DNA of 64,000 bases from Saccharopolyspora rhizosphaerae (GTDB lineage: Bacteria; Actinomycetota; Actinomycetes; Mycobacteriales; Pseudonocardiaceae), in NCBI RefSeq assembly GCF_003931915.1, contig NZ_RSAA01000017.1, forward strand, positions 124,001 through 188,000, written 5' to 3'. Numbering within the stretch: the stretch's first letter is position 1; the number at the start of each line of letters is the position of its first letter. The notes beneath the pieces are model-generated. The model was not told where the DNA came from and did not search any database. It worked only from the letters and a program-made list of their open reading frames with translations. Positions 9,239-17,103 of this stretch are shown here, piece after piece. The translations under genes and the position numbers were made by a program.

Positions 9239-9907
9239 ATGCGCAGACCGCCCACCACCCAGGAGTACGTGCTCGACGAGCTGCGCAGGTCGATCGTGTC
9301 GGGCGAGCTGCAACCGGGCCAGCCGATCCGGCAGGACTCCATCGCGGCGGGGATGGGCGTCAGCCGCGTCCCGCTGCGCGAGGCGTTGAAGACCCTCGAG
9401 GCCGAGGGGCAGGTCGTCTACCAGCCGCACCGGGGTTACTCGGTGGCCGAGCTGTCGCTGGCCGACCTGCTCGAGGTGTACCGGATGCGCGAGCTGCTGG
9501 AGTCCGAGGCGGCGACGGTGGCGGCGGACCGGCTCACCGACGCCGACCTGGCGCGCATCACCGACGCCGGGCAGGACGTGGAGGTGGCGGCGGAGGACGG
9601 CGACCTGGTGGCGATGATCGCGGCCAACCGCCGCTTCCACTTCGCGCTGCTGGAGCCCGCCGGGATGCCGCGCTTGCTGCGCGTGGTGCGCACGCTCTGG
9701 GACGCCACCGACGCCTACCGCGCGGTCTACTACAACTCCGGCACCAACCGGACGCGCGTCCGCCGCGAGCACGAGGCGATCATCTCCGCGGCGCAGGACC
9801 GACGCGCCGCCGACCTGGTCCGCCTGCTCGCCGAGCACCGCGACCACGCGGTCGACGCGCTGCGCGGCACCATCGGCGAGGACGAGTGGGCCGGGCCGAC
9901 CGGGTGA
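9239..9907 (+). CDS. GntR-family transcriptional regulator (FCD domain)
   Basis: Repressor-type regulator of 222 residues. A winged helix-turn-helix occupies residues 8-75 (RQDSIAAGMGVSRVPLREALKTLEAEG). An all-helical FCD ligand-binding domain follows with the metal-site pattern RRFH ... RREHEAII ... EHRDH. The ATG at 9239 has GTGGGAG upstream; the frame extends to 9140 but across the operator. Divergent arrangement with the CoA-transferase/gcdH operon suggests it senses glutarate, glutaryl-CoA or another dicarboxylate intermediate; that ligand is inference. Confidence 0.9.
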   Translation: MRRPPTTQEYVLDELRRSIVSGELQPGQPIRQDSIAAGMGVSRVPLREALKTLEAEGQVVYQPHRGYSVAELSLADLLEVYRMRELLESEAATVAADRLTDADLARITDAGQDVEVAAEDGDLVAMIAANRRFHFALLEPAGMPRLLRVVRTLWDATDAYRAVYYNSGTNRTRVRREHEAIISAAQDRRAADLVRLLAEHRDHAVDALRGTIGEDEWAGPTG

Positions 9908-9931
9908 TCACCGTCGGCCCGGCCGGCTCGT

Positions 9932-10795
9932 TCACTCGTAGTCGTAGAAGCCCTTGCCGCTCTTCTTTCCCTTCAGGCCCGCGTCGACCATGCGCTTGAG
10001 CAGCGGCGGAGCGGCGTACGTCGGCTCGGCGTACTCCTCGTACATCGAGTCGGCGATGGCCTTGAGCGTGTCCAGCCCGACCATGTCGGAGAGCCGCAGC
10101 GGACCCATCGGGTGGGCGCAGCCCTGCACCATGCCGTTGTCGATGTCCTCGGCGCTGGCGTGGCCGGCCTCGAACATGCGGATGGCCGAGAGCAGGTACG
10201 GCACCAGCAGCGCGTTGACGATGAACCCGGAGCGGTCCTCCGCGCGGATGGTCTGCTTGCCCAGCTGCTCGGTGGCGAAGTTCCGGGCGCGCTCGACCGT
10301 GTCCTCGGCGGTGAGCAGGGACGGGACCAGCTCCACCAGGTTCAGCACCGGGACCGGGTTGAAGAAGTGCACGCCGATGACCTTCTCGGGGCGCTTGGTG
10401 GCGCCGGCGAGCTTGGCGATCGGGATGGACGAGGTGTTCGAGGCCAGGATGGCCTCCGGATCGGTGAGCAGCTCGTCGAGCTGCTTGAAGACGTCGAGCT
10501 TGAGGCCCTCGTCCTCGGCGATCGCCTCGATCACCAGCTGGCGGTCGGCGAAGTCGGACAGCGTGGTGGTGAAGTGCAGGCGCTCCTGGGTCTCGTCGCG
10601 CTCCGCCTCGGTCATCTTGCCCTTCTGGACCGCGCGGTTCAGCGACTTCCACAACCGGGAGCGAGCCGCCCGAGCGGCGTCGTCATCGATCTCGCGGACG
10701 ATCACGTCCAGACCCGCGCGGGCGCCGACCTCGGCGATACCCCCGCCCATCTGCCCGCCACCGACGACTCCCAGGCGTTCGATCTTGGTCACCAC
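9932..10795 (-). CDS. 3-hydroxybutyryl-CoA dehydrogenase
   Basis: NAD-dependent 3-hydroxyacyl-CoA dehydrogenase of about 287 residues (FadB2/Hbd type, stand-alone). The Rossmann motif GVVGGGQMGGGIAEV is near the N-terminus, SNTSSI and GVHFFNPVPVL hold the catalytic Ser/His region, and the C-terminal domain ends GKKSGKGFYDY. Two adjacent GTG codons (10795 and 10792) could start translation, both downstream of GGAAGGAA. It could act on the crotonyl-CoA branch fed by the gcdH operon, but it lies beyond the GntR gene in its own transcription unit. Confidence 0.92.
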   Translation of the reverse strand: MVTKIERLGVVGGGQMGGGIAEVGARAGLDVIVREIDDDAARAARSRLWKSLNRAVQKGKMTEAERDETQERLHFTTTLSDFADRQLVIEAIAEDEGLKLDVFKQLDELLTDPEAILASNTSSIPIAKLAGATKRPEKVIGVHFFNPVPVLNLVELVPSLLTAEDTVERARNFATEQLGKQTIRAEDRSGFIVNALLVPYLLSAIRMFEAGHASAEDIDNGMVQGCAHPMGPLRLSDMVGLDTLKAIADSMYEEYAEPTYAAPPLLKRMVDAGLKGKKSGKGFYDYE

Positions 10796-10888
10796 ACCGT
10801 TCCTTCCGCTTCCGGCCGCACTGCCGCGTCGGATCATGCCAAAGACAGTCGAACGGCACCGATCAACAGTGCGCGGGCACACACACGG

Positions 10889-10919
10889 GGAGCCGGGCGC
10901 GAACCACGCGCCCGGCTCC
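10889..10919. other. Strong hairpin in a divergent intergenic region
   Basis: A perfect 13-bp stem (GGAGCCGGGCGCG with its complement) closes a 5-nt AACCA loop. It lies between two genes that both point away from it (10795 minus and 11091 plus), so it is not an ordinary gene-end terminator. The 295-bp interval holds no convincing coding sequence. It may be a leader attenuator for the LtrA gene or terminate an unseen small RNA. Confidence 0.55.
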
Positions 10920-11090
10920 TCCGGTCGTCCCCCGACAGCCGACCCTGACCCCCTTGCGGTGACGAGGTTACAGCACGGTGCGTGCACGAGCGCATGCGCT
11001 CCGGTCATGCGCAGTGGACAACGTGTCACCCCTACCTGCACCGACCGGCTCGCACGCCACAGCTGTGCACGACTGCGACAATCCACCACC

Positions 11091-12278
11091 ATGAGCAGTC
11101 AGATGCCGCCGCTGCGTGGCCGGATGGTCGCGCGCGACCCGGAGGAGGCCCACCGAGCGGCGACTCCGCTGGAGTTGCTGTTCGACCTGTGCTTCGTAGC
11201 CGCGGTCGGTCAAGCCGCGGTGCAGCTGCACCACGGGCTCTCCGAAGGGCACTTCGCTTCCACCGCGGTGGGTTACATGATGGTGTTCTTCGCCATCTGG
11301 TGGGCGTGGATGAACTTCACCTGGTTCGCCTCGGCCTACGACACCGACGACGTGCCCTACCGTGTGCTGACGTTGTTGCAGATGGGCGGCGTGCTGGTGC
11401 TGGCCGCCGGCGTCCCGGCGACGTTCCACGACTACGACTTCACGATCGTCACGATCGGCTACGTGGTGATGCGGGTCGCCATGATCGCGCAGTGGCTGCG
11501 GGCCGCCGCCGAGCACCCGGAGGGGCGCGGCTGTGCACTGCGCTACGCCGGCGGCATCGCCGTGGTGCAGGTCGGCTGGTTGCTGCGGTTGCTGTTGCCG
11601 CACCCCTTCGGCGAGATCGGTTTTGCCGTCCTGGTCGCCGCCGAGCTCGCGGTCCCGGCCATCGCCGAGCGGTACTCGTCGACGACGTGGCACCCGCACC
11701 ACATCGCCGAGCGCTACGGCCTCTTCACGATCATCGTGCTGGGCGAAGTGGTGCTGGCGGTCACGGCGGCGGTGCAGGAGGACGTCGCTGACGGCGGCTG
11801 GTCGGCCGATCTGCTGGAGATCAGCACCGGCGGGTTGCTGATGATCTTCGCGATGTGGTGGACCTACTTCAAGCAATCCCCCGTCGACCGCCTGCGCGAC
11901 AACCTCAAGTCCGCCCTGACGTGGGGGTACAGCCACATCTTCGTGTTCGCCTCGGTGGCGGCGGTGGGAGCCGGGCTGGAGGTCGCCATCGACGCCAGCG
12001 CCCACGAGGCGCACATCGGCGAGGCAGCCGCGGCGCTGACCGTGGCCGCACCGCTGGCGCTGTTCCTGGTCCTGGTCGGGTTGCTGCACGCCGGTTTCGC
12101 CGGCGCGGGCACGACCTCGACGGCGATCTCCGTGGTGGGCGCGCTCCTCGTCCTGGCGACGGCGCTGCTGGCGCCCACCACCGGCGTCTCGGTGGCGGTG
12201 CTGGTGCAGGGGGTCTTGGTGGCGTTGCTGCTGGCCGTCGGCCTGGCCACGCGACGGGAGGTCAGCGCAGCGGCGTGA
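11091..12278 (+). CDS. Low temperature requirement protein A (LtrA) family membrane protein
   Basis: Polytopic membrane protein of 395 residues with around 10-12 hydrophobic helices. The family opener TPLELLFDLCFVAAVGQ appears at residues 22-38, and HHIAERYGLFTIIVLGEVVLA in the middle is the LtrA signature. Biochemical function in this family is not established. The ATG at 11091 (MSSQMPPLRGR) precedes the family domain directly; no strong Shine-Dalgarno is visible. Its last 17 bp overlap the convergent serine-hydrolase gene. Confidence 0.85.
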   Translation: MSSQMPPLRGRMVARDPEEAHRAATPLELLFDLCFVAAVGQAAVQLHHGLSEGHFASTAVGYMMVFFAIWWAWMNFTWFASAYDTDDVPYRVLTLLQMGGVLVLAAGVPATFHDYDFTIVTIGYVVMRVAMIAQWLRAAAEHPEGRGCALRYAGGIAVVQVGWLLRLLLPHPFGEIGFAVLVAAELAVPAIAERYSSTTWHPHHIAERYGLFTIIVLGEVVLAVTAAVQEDVADGGWSADLLEISTGGLLMIFAMWWTYFKQSPVDRLRDNLKSALTWGYSHIFVFASVAAVGAGLEVAIDASAHEAHIGEAAAALTVAAPLALFLVLVGLLHAGFAGAGTTSTAISVVGALLVLATALLAPTTGVSVAVLVQGVLVALLLAVGLATRREVSAAA

Positions 12279-13146
12279 GCGCGGTCCGGGCTGCTTCGGT
12301 GAGCTCCTCGCCGGCACCCCCGTACCCGGCCGAACTGGGTTGCGCGCTGAGCAGCGCGACGACGTAGCGCCGGTGCTCGGGGTCGACGACCCCGGCGCTG
12401 TGCAGCCACACCTTGCCCTTCTGGCAGCACATCCAGCCGGACTTGACCGCGTGCGCGTCCACCGCCATGAGTCCGAAGTCCTGGTCAACGCCGTCGGCAC
12501 CTTCCTCCGGGGCCGCGTGCAACGCGGAGAGGAGGAACTCGCGGTCGGCGACGGAGACCTGGGAGAGCAGGTGGTCGAACACGGCGGCGAGGTCTCGCGC
12601 CGAGGTGGTCGTTTGTCCCCACCGGCCCGTCTCGTCCGGTGGCCGGGTCTGCTGGAGGTGCATCCGGGCCACCGCGCCGGTGATGAGGGATTCGCCGCCG
12701 TGGCGGTCCCAGAGCGCGTTCATGGCCTCGTCGTCGCTCGGGCCGAGCGCGCGCTGGAGGAGTGAACGGTCTTGCGGGGTGAGCGGGCCGCGTTCGACGA
12801 GCTCGACTGCGGCGATGATCTTGACCAAGGAGGCTGAGTACATCGGTAACTCCGCATTCGCCCCCCTCGCGAACTCCCCCGTCACGCGGTCGATCACGGC
12901 CACGCCGAACTCGCCGTCGAGTTCGGCAGCTCGCTCGTCGACCGCCTCGACGGCGTGCGCCGGTGCCCCGGTGTGCCGGGCGAGCTGCGCAGGAGCGCTC
13001 GGTTGCACGGCAGCCCTCGGCTGCTCGTGCAGGGTCGCCACCGCCGAGGGTGCGCAGCCGCAGAGCGCCACGCTCAACGCCACACCTGCCACTCTCGTCG
13101 CACGACGGCGGAACGGACACGTCGGATCCCGATGCCAGTCGAACAT
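12262..13146 (-). CDS. Serine hydrolase lipoprotein, class A beta-lactamase fold
   Basis: Exported lipoprotein of 294 residues in the beta-lactamase/transpeptidase-like superfamily. A basic N-terminus and short hydrophobic stretch end at a lipobox-like LCGC (Cys31). Active-site motifs are SLVK (S106-K109, the SxxK motif), SDD in place of SDN, and KSGW as the KTG-type box. The conserved Glu166 loop of true class A beta-lactamases is not clear, so a cell-wall peptidase or esterase role is as likely as resistance. The ATG at 13146 has GGGGG just upstream. Downstream of the ABC operon terminator. Confidence 0.8.
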   Translation of the reverse strand: MFDWHRDPTCPFRRRATRVAGVALSVALCGCAPSAVATLHEQPRAAVQPSAPAQLARHTGAPAHAVEAVDERAAELDGEFGVAVIDRVTGEFARGANAELPMYSASLVKIIAAVELVERGPLTPQDRSLLQRALGPSDDEAMNALWDRHGGESLITGAVARMHLQQTRPPDETGRWGQTTTSARDLAAVFDHLLSQVSVADREFLLSALHAAPEEGADGVDQDFGLMAVDAHAVKSGWMCCQKGKVWLHSAGVVDPEHRRYVVALLSAQPSSAGYGGAGEELTEAARTALTPLR

Positions 13147-13276
13147 GAGCCCCCCGATGCCATGAACTGGCAGATCGGCACGCGAGCCGGACTCGCGAAA
13201 TGCCGCCAACCCACGACAGCACAGCCGGGGTGGACCCGCAGCTGGATCAGGCGCGGAGAGCACCGGGAACGACAAC

Positions 13277-13304
13277 AGCGGCACCGGCCGAAGCCGGTGC
13301 CGCT
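13277..13304 (-). terminator. Intrinsic terminator of the sugar ABC operon
   Basis: Perfect 12-bp stem AGCGGCACCGGC with its complement around a CGAA tetraloop, 23 bp after the stop of the substrate-binding protein gene. No U-tract follows, as is usual in high-GC actinomycetes. Confidence 0.8.
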
Positions 13305-13327
13305 CCCTCACCACTGGACGTTCTGCG

Positions 13328-14332
13328 TCACTCCGGTGGGTTTTCGCAACTGGGGTTGAGGAGCTTCTGGACCTCCGGGGAATCCAGGTTCTCCTTGGTG
13401 ATCAAGGTGGCCCCGGTGTCGGTGCTGGCGTTCTGCTCGCCGCTCCCGCGGATCTTGGTGACCGCGGCGTTCACCGCCGCATAGCCCATCTTGAACGGGT
13501 TCTGGGCGATGAGACCGGTGATCACGCCATCGCGCAGGGCTTGGATCTGCCCCTCCGAGGTGTCCCAGCCGATGATCTTGACCTGACCGGCCTTGCCGGA
13601 CTGCCGGACCGCCTCGGCGGCGCCGAGCACGCTGGGCTCGTTGGCCGCGTAGATGCCGTTGAGGTCCGGGTTGGCGGTCAGGATGTCCTGGGTGACCTGC
13701 AGCGCCTTGTTGTAATCGCTGTCGCTGGACTGCTGCGCCACCAGCTGCAGACCCGGGTGCTTCGCGAGACCGTTCTTGAAGCCCTGGCCGCGGGTTTCGT
13801 TCGTGCTGGTGCCGGCCTGGAACTCGATGAAGGCCACCTTGCCCTGACCGCCCAGCTGCGTGGCCAGCTCGTCGGTGCCCTGCTCGGCGGCGGCGACGTT
13901 GTTGGTGGCGAACACCGGCACGTCCGGTGGTTGCGGCGTGGTGCCCGAGTCCATGTTGACCACCGTGGTGCCCTGGCCCTGCGCGGTCTTGGTGACGTCG
14001 GCCAGTGCCTTGGCGTCGGTGGCCGCGTACACCAGGCCCTTGACGTTGCCCTGGGCGAGCATGTCCTGCAGCAGGCTCTGCTGGCCGCTGACGTCGCTCT
14101 CCGCGCTGACGCCGTCCCACTGCAGCTCGACGTCCTGGTGCTTGGACCCGGCGCACTCGGCGCCGACCCGGACCTTCTCCCAGAAGTCGAAGCCGATCGC
14201 CTTGGGCACCACCGCGATCTTGATCGGGCCACCGTCCTGCTGGCCGCCTCCGGTCTGCTCGCGCACGCCGACGCTGCAGCCCGTGGCCGCCAGCACCAGC
14301 AACGCGCACGTTGCGGTCAGTACCTTCTTCAT
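13328..14332 (-). CDS. ABC transporter sugar-binding lipoprotein (RbsB-like)
   Basis: Periplasmic-binding-protein-like lipoprotein of 334 residues that captures the substrate for the adjacent importer. Signal peptide and lipobox LAATGC place the lipidated Cys at 19. The type I sugar-binding fold shows IKIAVVPKAIGFDFW, VYAATDAKAL and GIYAANEPSVLGA. The sugar cannot be read; the set belongs to the ribose/xylose/galactose class (CUT2). It is the last gene of a three-gene operon, 31 bp after the permease. Confidence 0.92.
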   Translation of the reverse strand: MKKVLTATCALLVLAATGCSVGVREQTGGGQQDGGPIKIAVVPKAIGFDFWEKVRVGAECAGSKHQDVELQWDGVSAESDVSGQQSLLQDMLAQGNVKGLVYAATDAKALADVTKTAQGQGTTVVNMDSGTTPQPPDVPVFATNNVAAAEQGTDELATQLGGQGKVAFIEFQAGTSTNETRGQGFKNGLAKHPGLQLVAQQSSDSDYNKALQVTQDILTANPDLNGIYAANEPSVLGAAEAVRQSGKAGQVKIIGWDTSEGQIQALRDGVITGLIAQNPFKMGYAAVNAAVTKIRGSGEQNASTDTGATLITKENLDSPEVQKLLNPSCENPPE

Positions 14333-14363
14333 CGCAGAGCTCCCTTGCTCATCGCGGAAGTGG

Positions 14364-15374
14364 CTACCCGACGTCGCCGCCGAGCTTGCGGCGCTGGTAG
14401 TAGTCCCACCAGACGGCCAGCCAGATGATCACGCCGATCAGCACGTTCTGGTAGAAGGTGCCGATGTTGAGCTGCACCGCGCCGTTGCGGATGACCGCGA
14501 CCAGGAAGGCCCCGATCAGCGAGCCGAGCACGGTCCCGCGCCCGCCGAAGAGGCTGGCGCCGCCGATGACGACCGCCGCGATCACGTCGAGCTCCAAGCC
14601 TTCGCCGAAGTTCGGCTGGCCGGAGTTGATCCGCGACGCCGCGATCATGCCGCCGAGCCCGGCCAGCGCACCGGAGAGCACGTACACCGAAGTGATGTAG
14701 CGCTTGACCGGAACACCGGAGAGCCGCGCGGCTTCCATGTTCGAACCCATCACGTACGCGTAGCGGCCGAGCCGGGTGCGGGTGAGCACCACGTACCCGA
14801 GCACCGCGACCACCACGATCAGCAGCACCGGGATCGGCACGATCCCGACGACGCCCTGCCCGAGCAGCCGGAACGAGTCCGGTGCGCCGAAGACCGCGAC
14901 CGCCCCGGTGGCGATCAGCACCAGGCCGCGCCCCACGCTGAGCATGCCGAGGGTGGCGATGAACGGCGGCAACCCGACCACCGACACCAGCAACCCGTTG
15001 ACCAGCCCGGCCACCGCACCGACGGCGAGCCCGCCGACGATGCCCAGCAGCGGGTTGAACCCGTGCTCGGCCATCAGCATCACGCCGATCACCCCGGACA
15101 ACGCGGCCACCGACCCCACCGACAGGTCGATGCCGCCGGTGATGATCACCAGCGTCACGCCGACCGCCATCACCGCGTTCACCGAGGTCTGCGACCCGAG
15201 GTTGAACAGGTTGTCGGCGGTCAGGAACGACGGCGCGATGATCGACAGCACGATGAACACGACGATCAGTGCGCCGGCCGCGGCCACCTGGGAGACCGCG
15301 CCGGAAAGCCGGTCGCTCAGGCCGCCCAGCAGTCCACCGTCCGCAGTGGACGGTGTCTTGGTCTGCTCAGTCAT
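14364..15374 (-). CDS. ABC transporter permease (RbsC-like, CUT2 family)
   Basis: Integral membrane permease of 336 residues with eight to ten hydrophobic helices. The family signature GGIDLSVGSVAALSGVIGV and the EAA-like region GLELDVIAAVVIGGASLFGG are present. The ATG at 15374 overlaps the end of the ATPase gene by 8 nt, showing translational coupling. A GAAGGG ribosome site precedes it. A single permease gene implies a homodimer, typical of ribose-type importers. Confidence 0.93.
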   Translation of the reverse strand: MTEQTKTPSTADGGLLGGLSDRLSGAVSQVAAAGALIVVFIVLSIIAPSFLTADNLFNLGSQTSVNAVMAVGVTLVIITGGIDLSVGSVAALSGVIGVMLMAEHGFNPLLGIVGGLAVGAVAGLVNGLLVSVVGLPPFIATLGMLSVGRGLVLIATGAVAVFGAPDSFRLLGQGVVGIVPIPVLLIVVVAVLGYVVLTRTRLGRYAYVMGSNMEAARLSGVPVKRYITSVYVLSGALAGLGGMIAASRINSGQPNFGEGLELDVIAAVVIGGASLFGGRGTVLGSLIGAFLVAVIRNGAVQLNIGTFYQNVLIGVIIWLAVWWDYYQRRKLGGDVG

Positions 15375-16875
15375 GGTTGCCCTTCGCTCCGGTCGCGAAT
15401 GCGACCACGCGTTCTTCGGAGAACTCGGTGCGCTGCACCTCACCGGTGATCCGACCGCCGCGCATCACCAGGATCCGGTCGCACATGTTCAGCAGCTCCG
15501 GCAGGTAGCTGGAGATCAGCACGACCGCTTTCCCCTGCTGGGCAAGGGAATCCATCTGCTGGAACATCTCCGACTTGGCACCGACGTCCATGCCGCGGCC
15601 CGGTTCGTCGAAGAACAGCACGTCGGCCCCGGTCTCCAACCAGCGCGCCAGCACGACCTTCTGCTGGTTGCCACCGGACAGCGTCCGCGCCTGGCGCCCC
15701 ACCCTCGGGACGCGGATGCGCAGCGAATCGCGCTGCCGCTCGGCGATGCGCCGTTCGGACTGCAGGTCGATCAGTCCGTAGCGCAGCATCGGCAGCTTGG
15801 CCATGGTGATGTTCTTGTCGACGCCGAGCTGCATCGCCAGCCCGTCGGTCTTGCGGCTCTCGGTGAGGTAACCGATCCCGGCGGCGATGGCGTCGGCCGG
15901 ACCGCGGACGCGCAGCTCGCGACCGTCCTTCGTGATCCTCCCGCGCTCGGGCGGTTCGGCGCCGAAGATCGCCCGCGCCAGCTCGGTCCGCCCCGCGCCG
16001 ACCAGCCCGGCGAGGCCGACGATCTCCCCGGCGCGGACCTCGAAGGACACGTCGCGGACCTCGTCGCCACGGGTGAGACCCTCGACCTCGAGCCGCACCT
16101 CGCCGGGTGCCTGGTGGGTGCGCGGGTAGAGGTTCGAGACCTCACGCCCGACCATCAGCTGGACCAGGCGGGCTTCGTCCAGCTCCGACACAGGACTGGT
16201 CTCCACCAGCGCCCCGTCGCGCATCACGGTCACGCGGTCGCCGATCTCGAAGATCTCGTCGAGCCGGTGCGAGATGTAGAGGACAGCGATCCCCTGACCG
16301 GTGAGTTCGCGGACGATGCCGAACAGCTCCTGGGCCTCGCGTTCGGTGAGGCTCGCCGTCGGTTCGTCGAGGATGAGCACTTTCGCCTCCACCGCCAGGG
16401 CTTTGGCGATTTCGACACGCTGCTGCTCCGCTGTGGACAGCAGTGCCACCCGCCGCGTGGGGTCGACGTCGAGGCCGACGCGGGCGAGCAGCTCACGCGA
16501 GGCCCGGCGCTCGGCGCTGCGCGAGATCCAACCCCCACGACCGGGTTCGTCCCCGATGAACAGGTTCTCGGCCACCGACAGGTCGGGGGCGAGCGCGAAC
16601 TCCTGGTGCACCATGGACACACCGAGCCGCCGCGCTGCGCCGGGCCCCTGGAAGGTGACCGGCACTCCGTCCAATTCGACGTGCCCGCTGCTGGGTTGCT
16701 CGACCTGAGCGATCACCTTCATCAGCGTCGACTTGCCGGCGCCGTTCTCACCAGCGAAGACGTGCACCTCGCCGGGTAGGACCTCCAAGGCCACGTCGTC
16801 GACGGCCACCACCCCGGGGAACCGCTTGCCGATGCCGCGCAGCGCCACTGCCGGGCGTTGTCCGCTGGCTGTCAC
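15367..16875 (-). CDS. Sugar ABC transporter ATPase (RbsA-like, two nucleotide-binding domains)
   Basis: Fused double ATPase of 502 residues that powers the importer. Domain 1: Walker A GENGAGKST, signature STAEQQ, Walker B VLILDEPTASL. Domain 2: degenerate Walker A GLVGAGRTEL (Arg for Lys, normal for this family), signature LSGGNQQ, Walker B VLFFDEPGRGMDVG. Start chosen at GTG 16875, which has GGGAGG 7 nt upstream; the frame is open to 16935 without a better start. First gene of the ATPase-permease-binding protein operon. Confidence 0.94.
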   Translation of the reverse strand: MTASGQRPAVALRGIGKRFPGVVAVDDVALEVLPGEVHVFAGENGAGKSTLMKVIAQVEQPSSGHVELDGVPVTFQGPGAARRLGVSMVHQEFALAPDLSVAENLFIGDEPGRGGWISRSAERRASRELLARVGLDVDPTRRVALLSTAEQQRVEIAKALAVEAKVLILDEPTASLTEREAQELFGIVRELTGQGIAVLYISHRLDEIFEIGDRVTVMRDGALVETSPVSELDEARLVQLMVGREVSNLYPRTHQAPGEVRLEVEGLTRGDEVRDVSFEVRAGEIVGLAGLVGAGRTELARAIFGAEPPERGRITKDGRELRVRGPADAIAAGIGYLTESRKTDGLAMQLGVDKNITMAKLPMLRYGLIDLQSERRIAERQRDSLRIRVPRVGRQARTLSGGNQQKVVLARWLETGADVLFFDEPGRGMDVGAKSEMFQQMDSLAQQGKAVVLISSYLPELLNMCDRILVMRGGRITGEVQRTEFSEERVVAFATGAKGNHD

Positions 16876-16924
16876 GGCGTGCCTCCCTCGATCCTCGGGC
16901 GTGTTCCACGTCACGGTGCGCCGG

Positions 16925-16984
16925 ATCATACCCACAGCACTGCTCGTGGTGAAAGATCTGGAACGAAGCCAAGTAACCGATTAC
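16925..16984 (-). promoter_or_regulatory. Candidate promoter and LacI-like operator of the sugar ABC operon
   Basis: On the minus strand TATGAT (16925-16930) is a good -10 box, with TTTCAC 18 bp upstream as a weak -35. Further upstream, 16973-16984 reads GTAACCGATTAC, a dyad matching at 10 of 12 positions around a central CG, the layout of LacI/GalR operators. No LacI-family gene is in the window, so the regulator is unknown. Confidence 0.4.
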
Positions 16985-17103
16985 CGAAGCGAACGGACCA
17001 CCCCGACCGGTACGACTTCCGGACACCACAGCAAGGGGTACGTAAGCTCTTCTCCGGGGACAGCCCACATGCGACGTTCGACGATCTAGGGGGCGAACAC
17101 GCC

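Noticed and set aside
12262-13146. Beta-lactamase resistance gene
   Set aside because: SxxK and KSG motifs fit the fold, but the SDN motif is altered and the deacylating Glu region is not clear, so resistance is not claimed.
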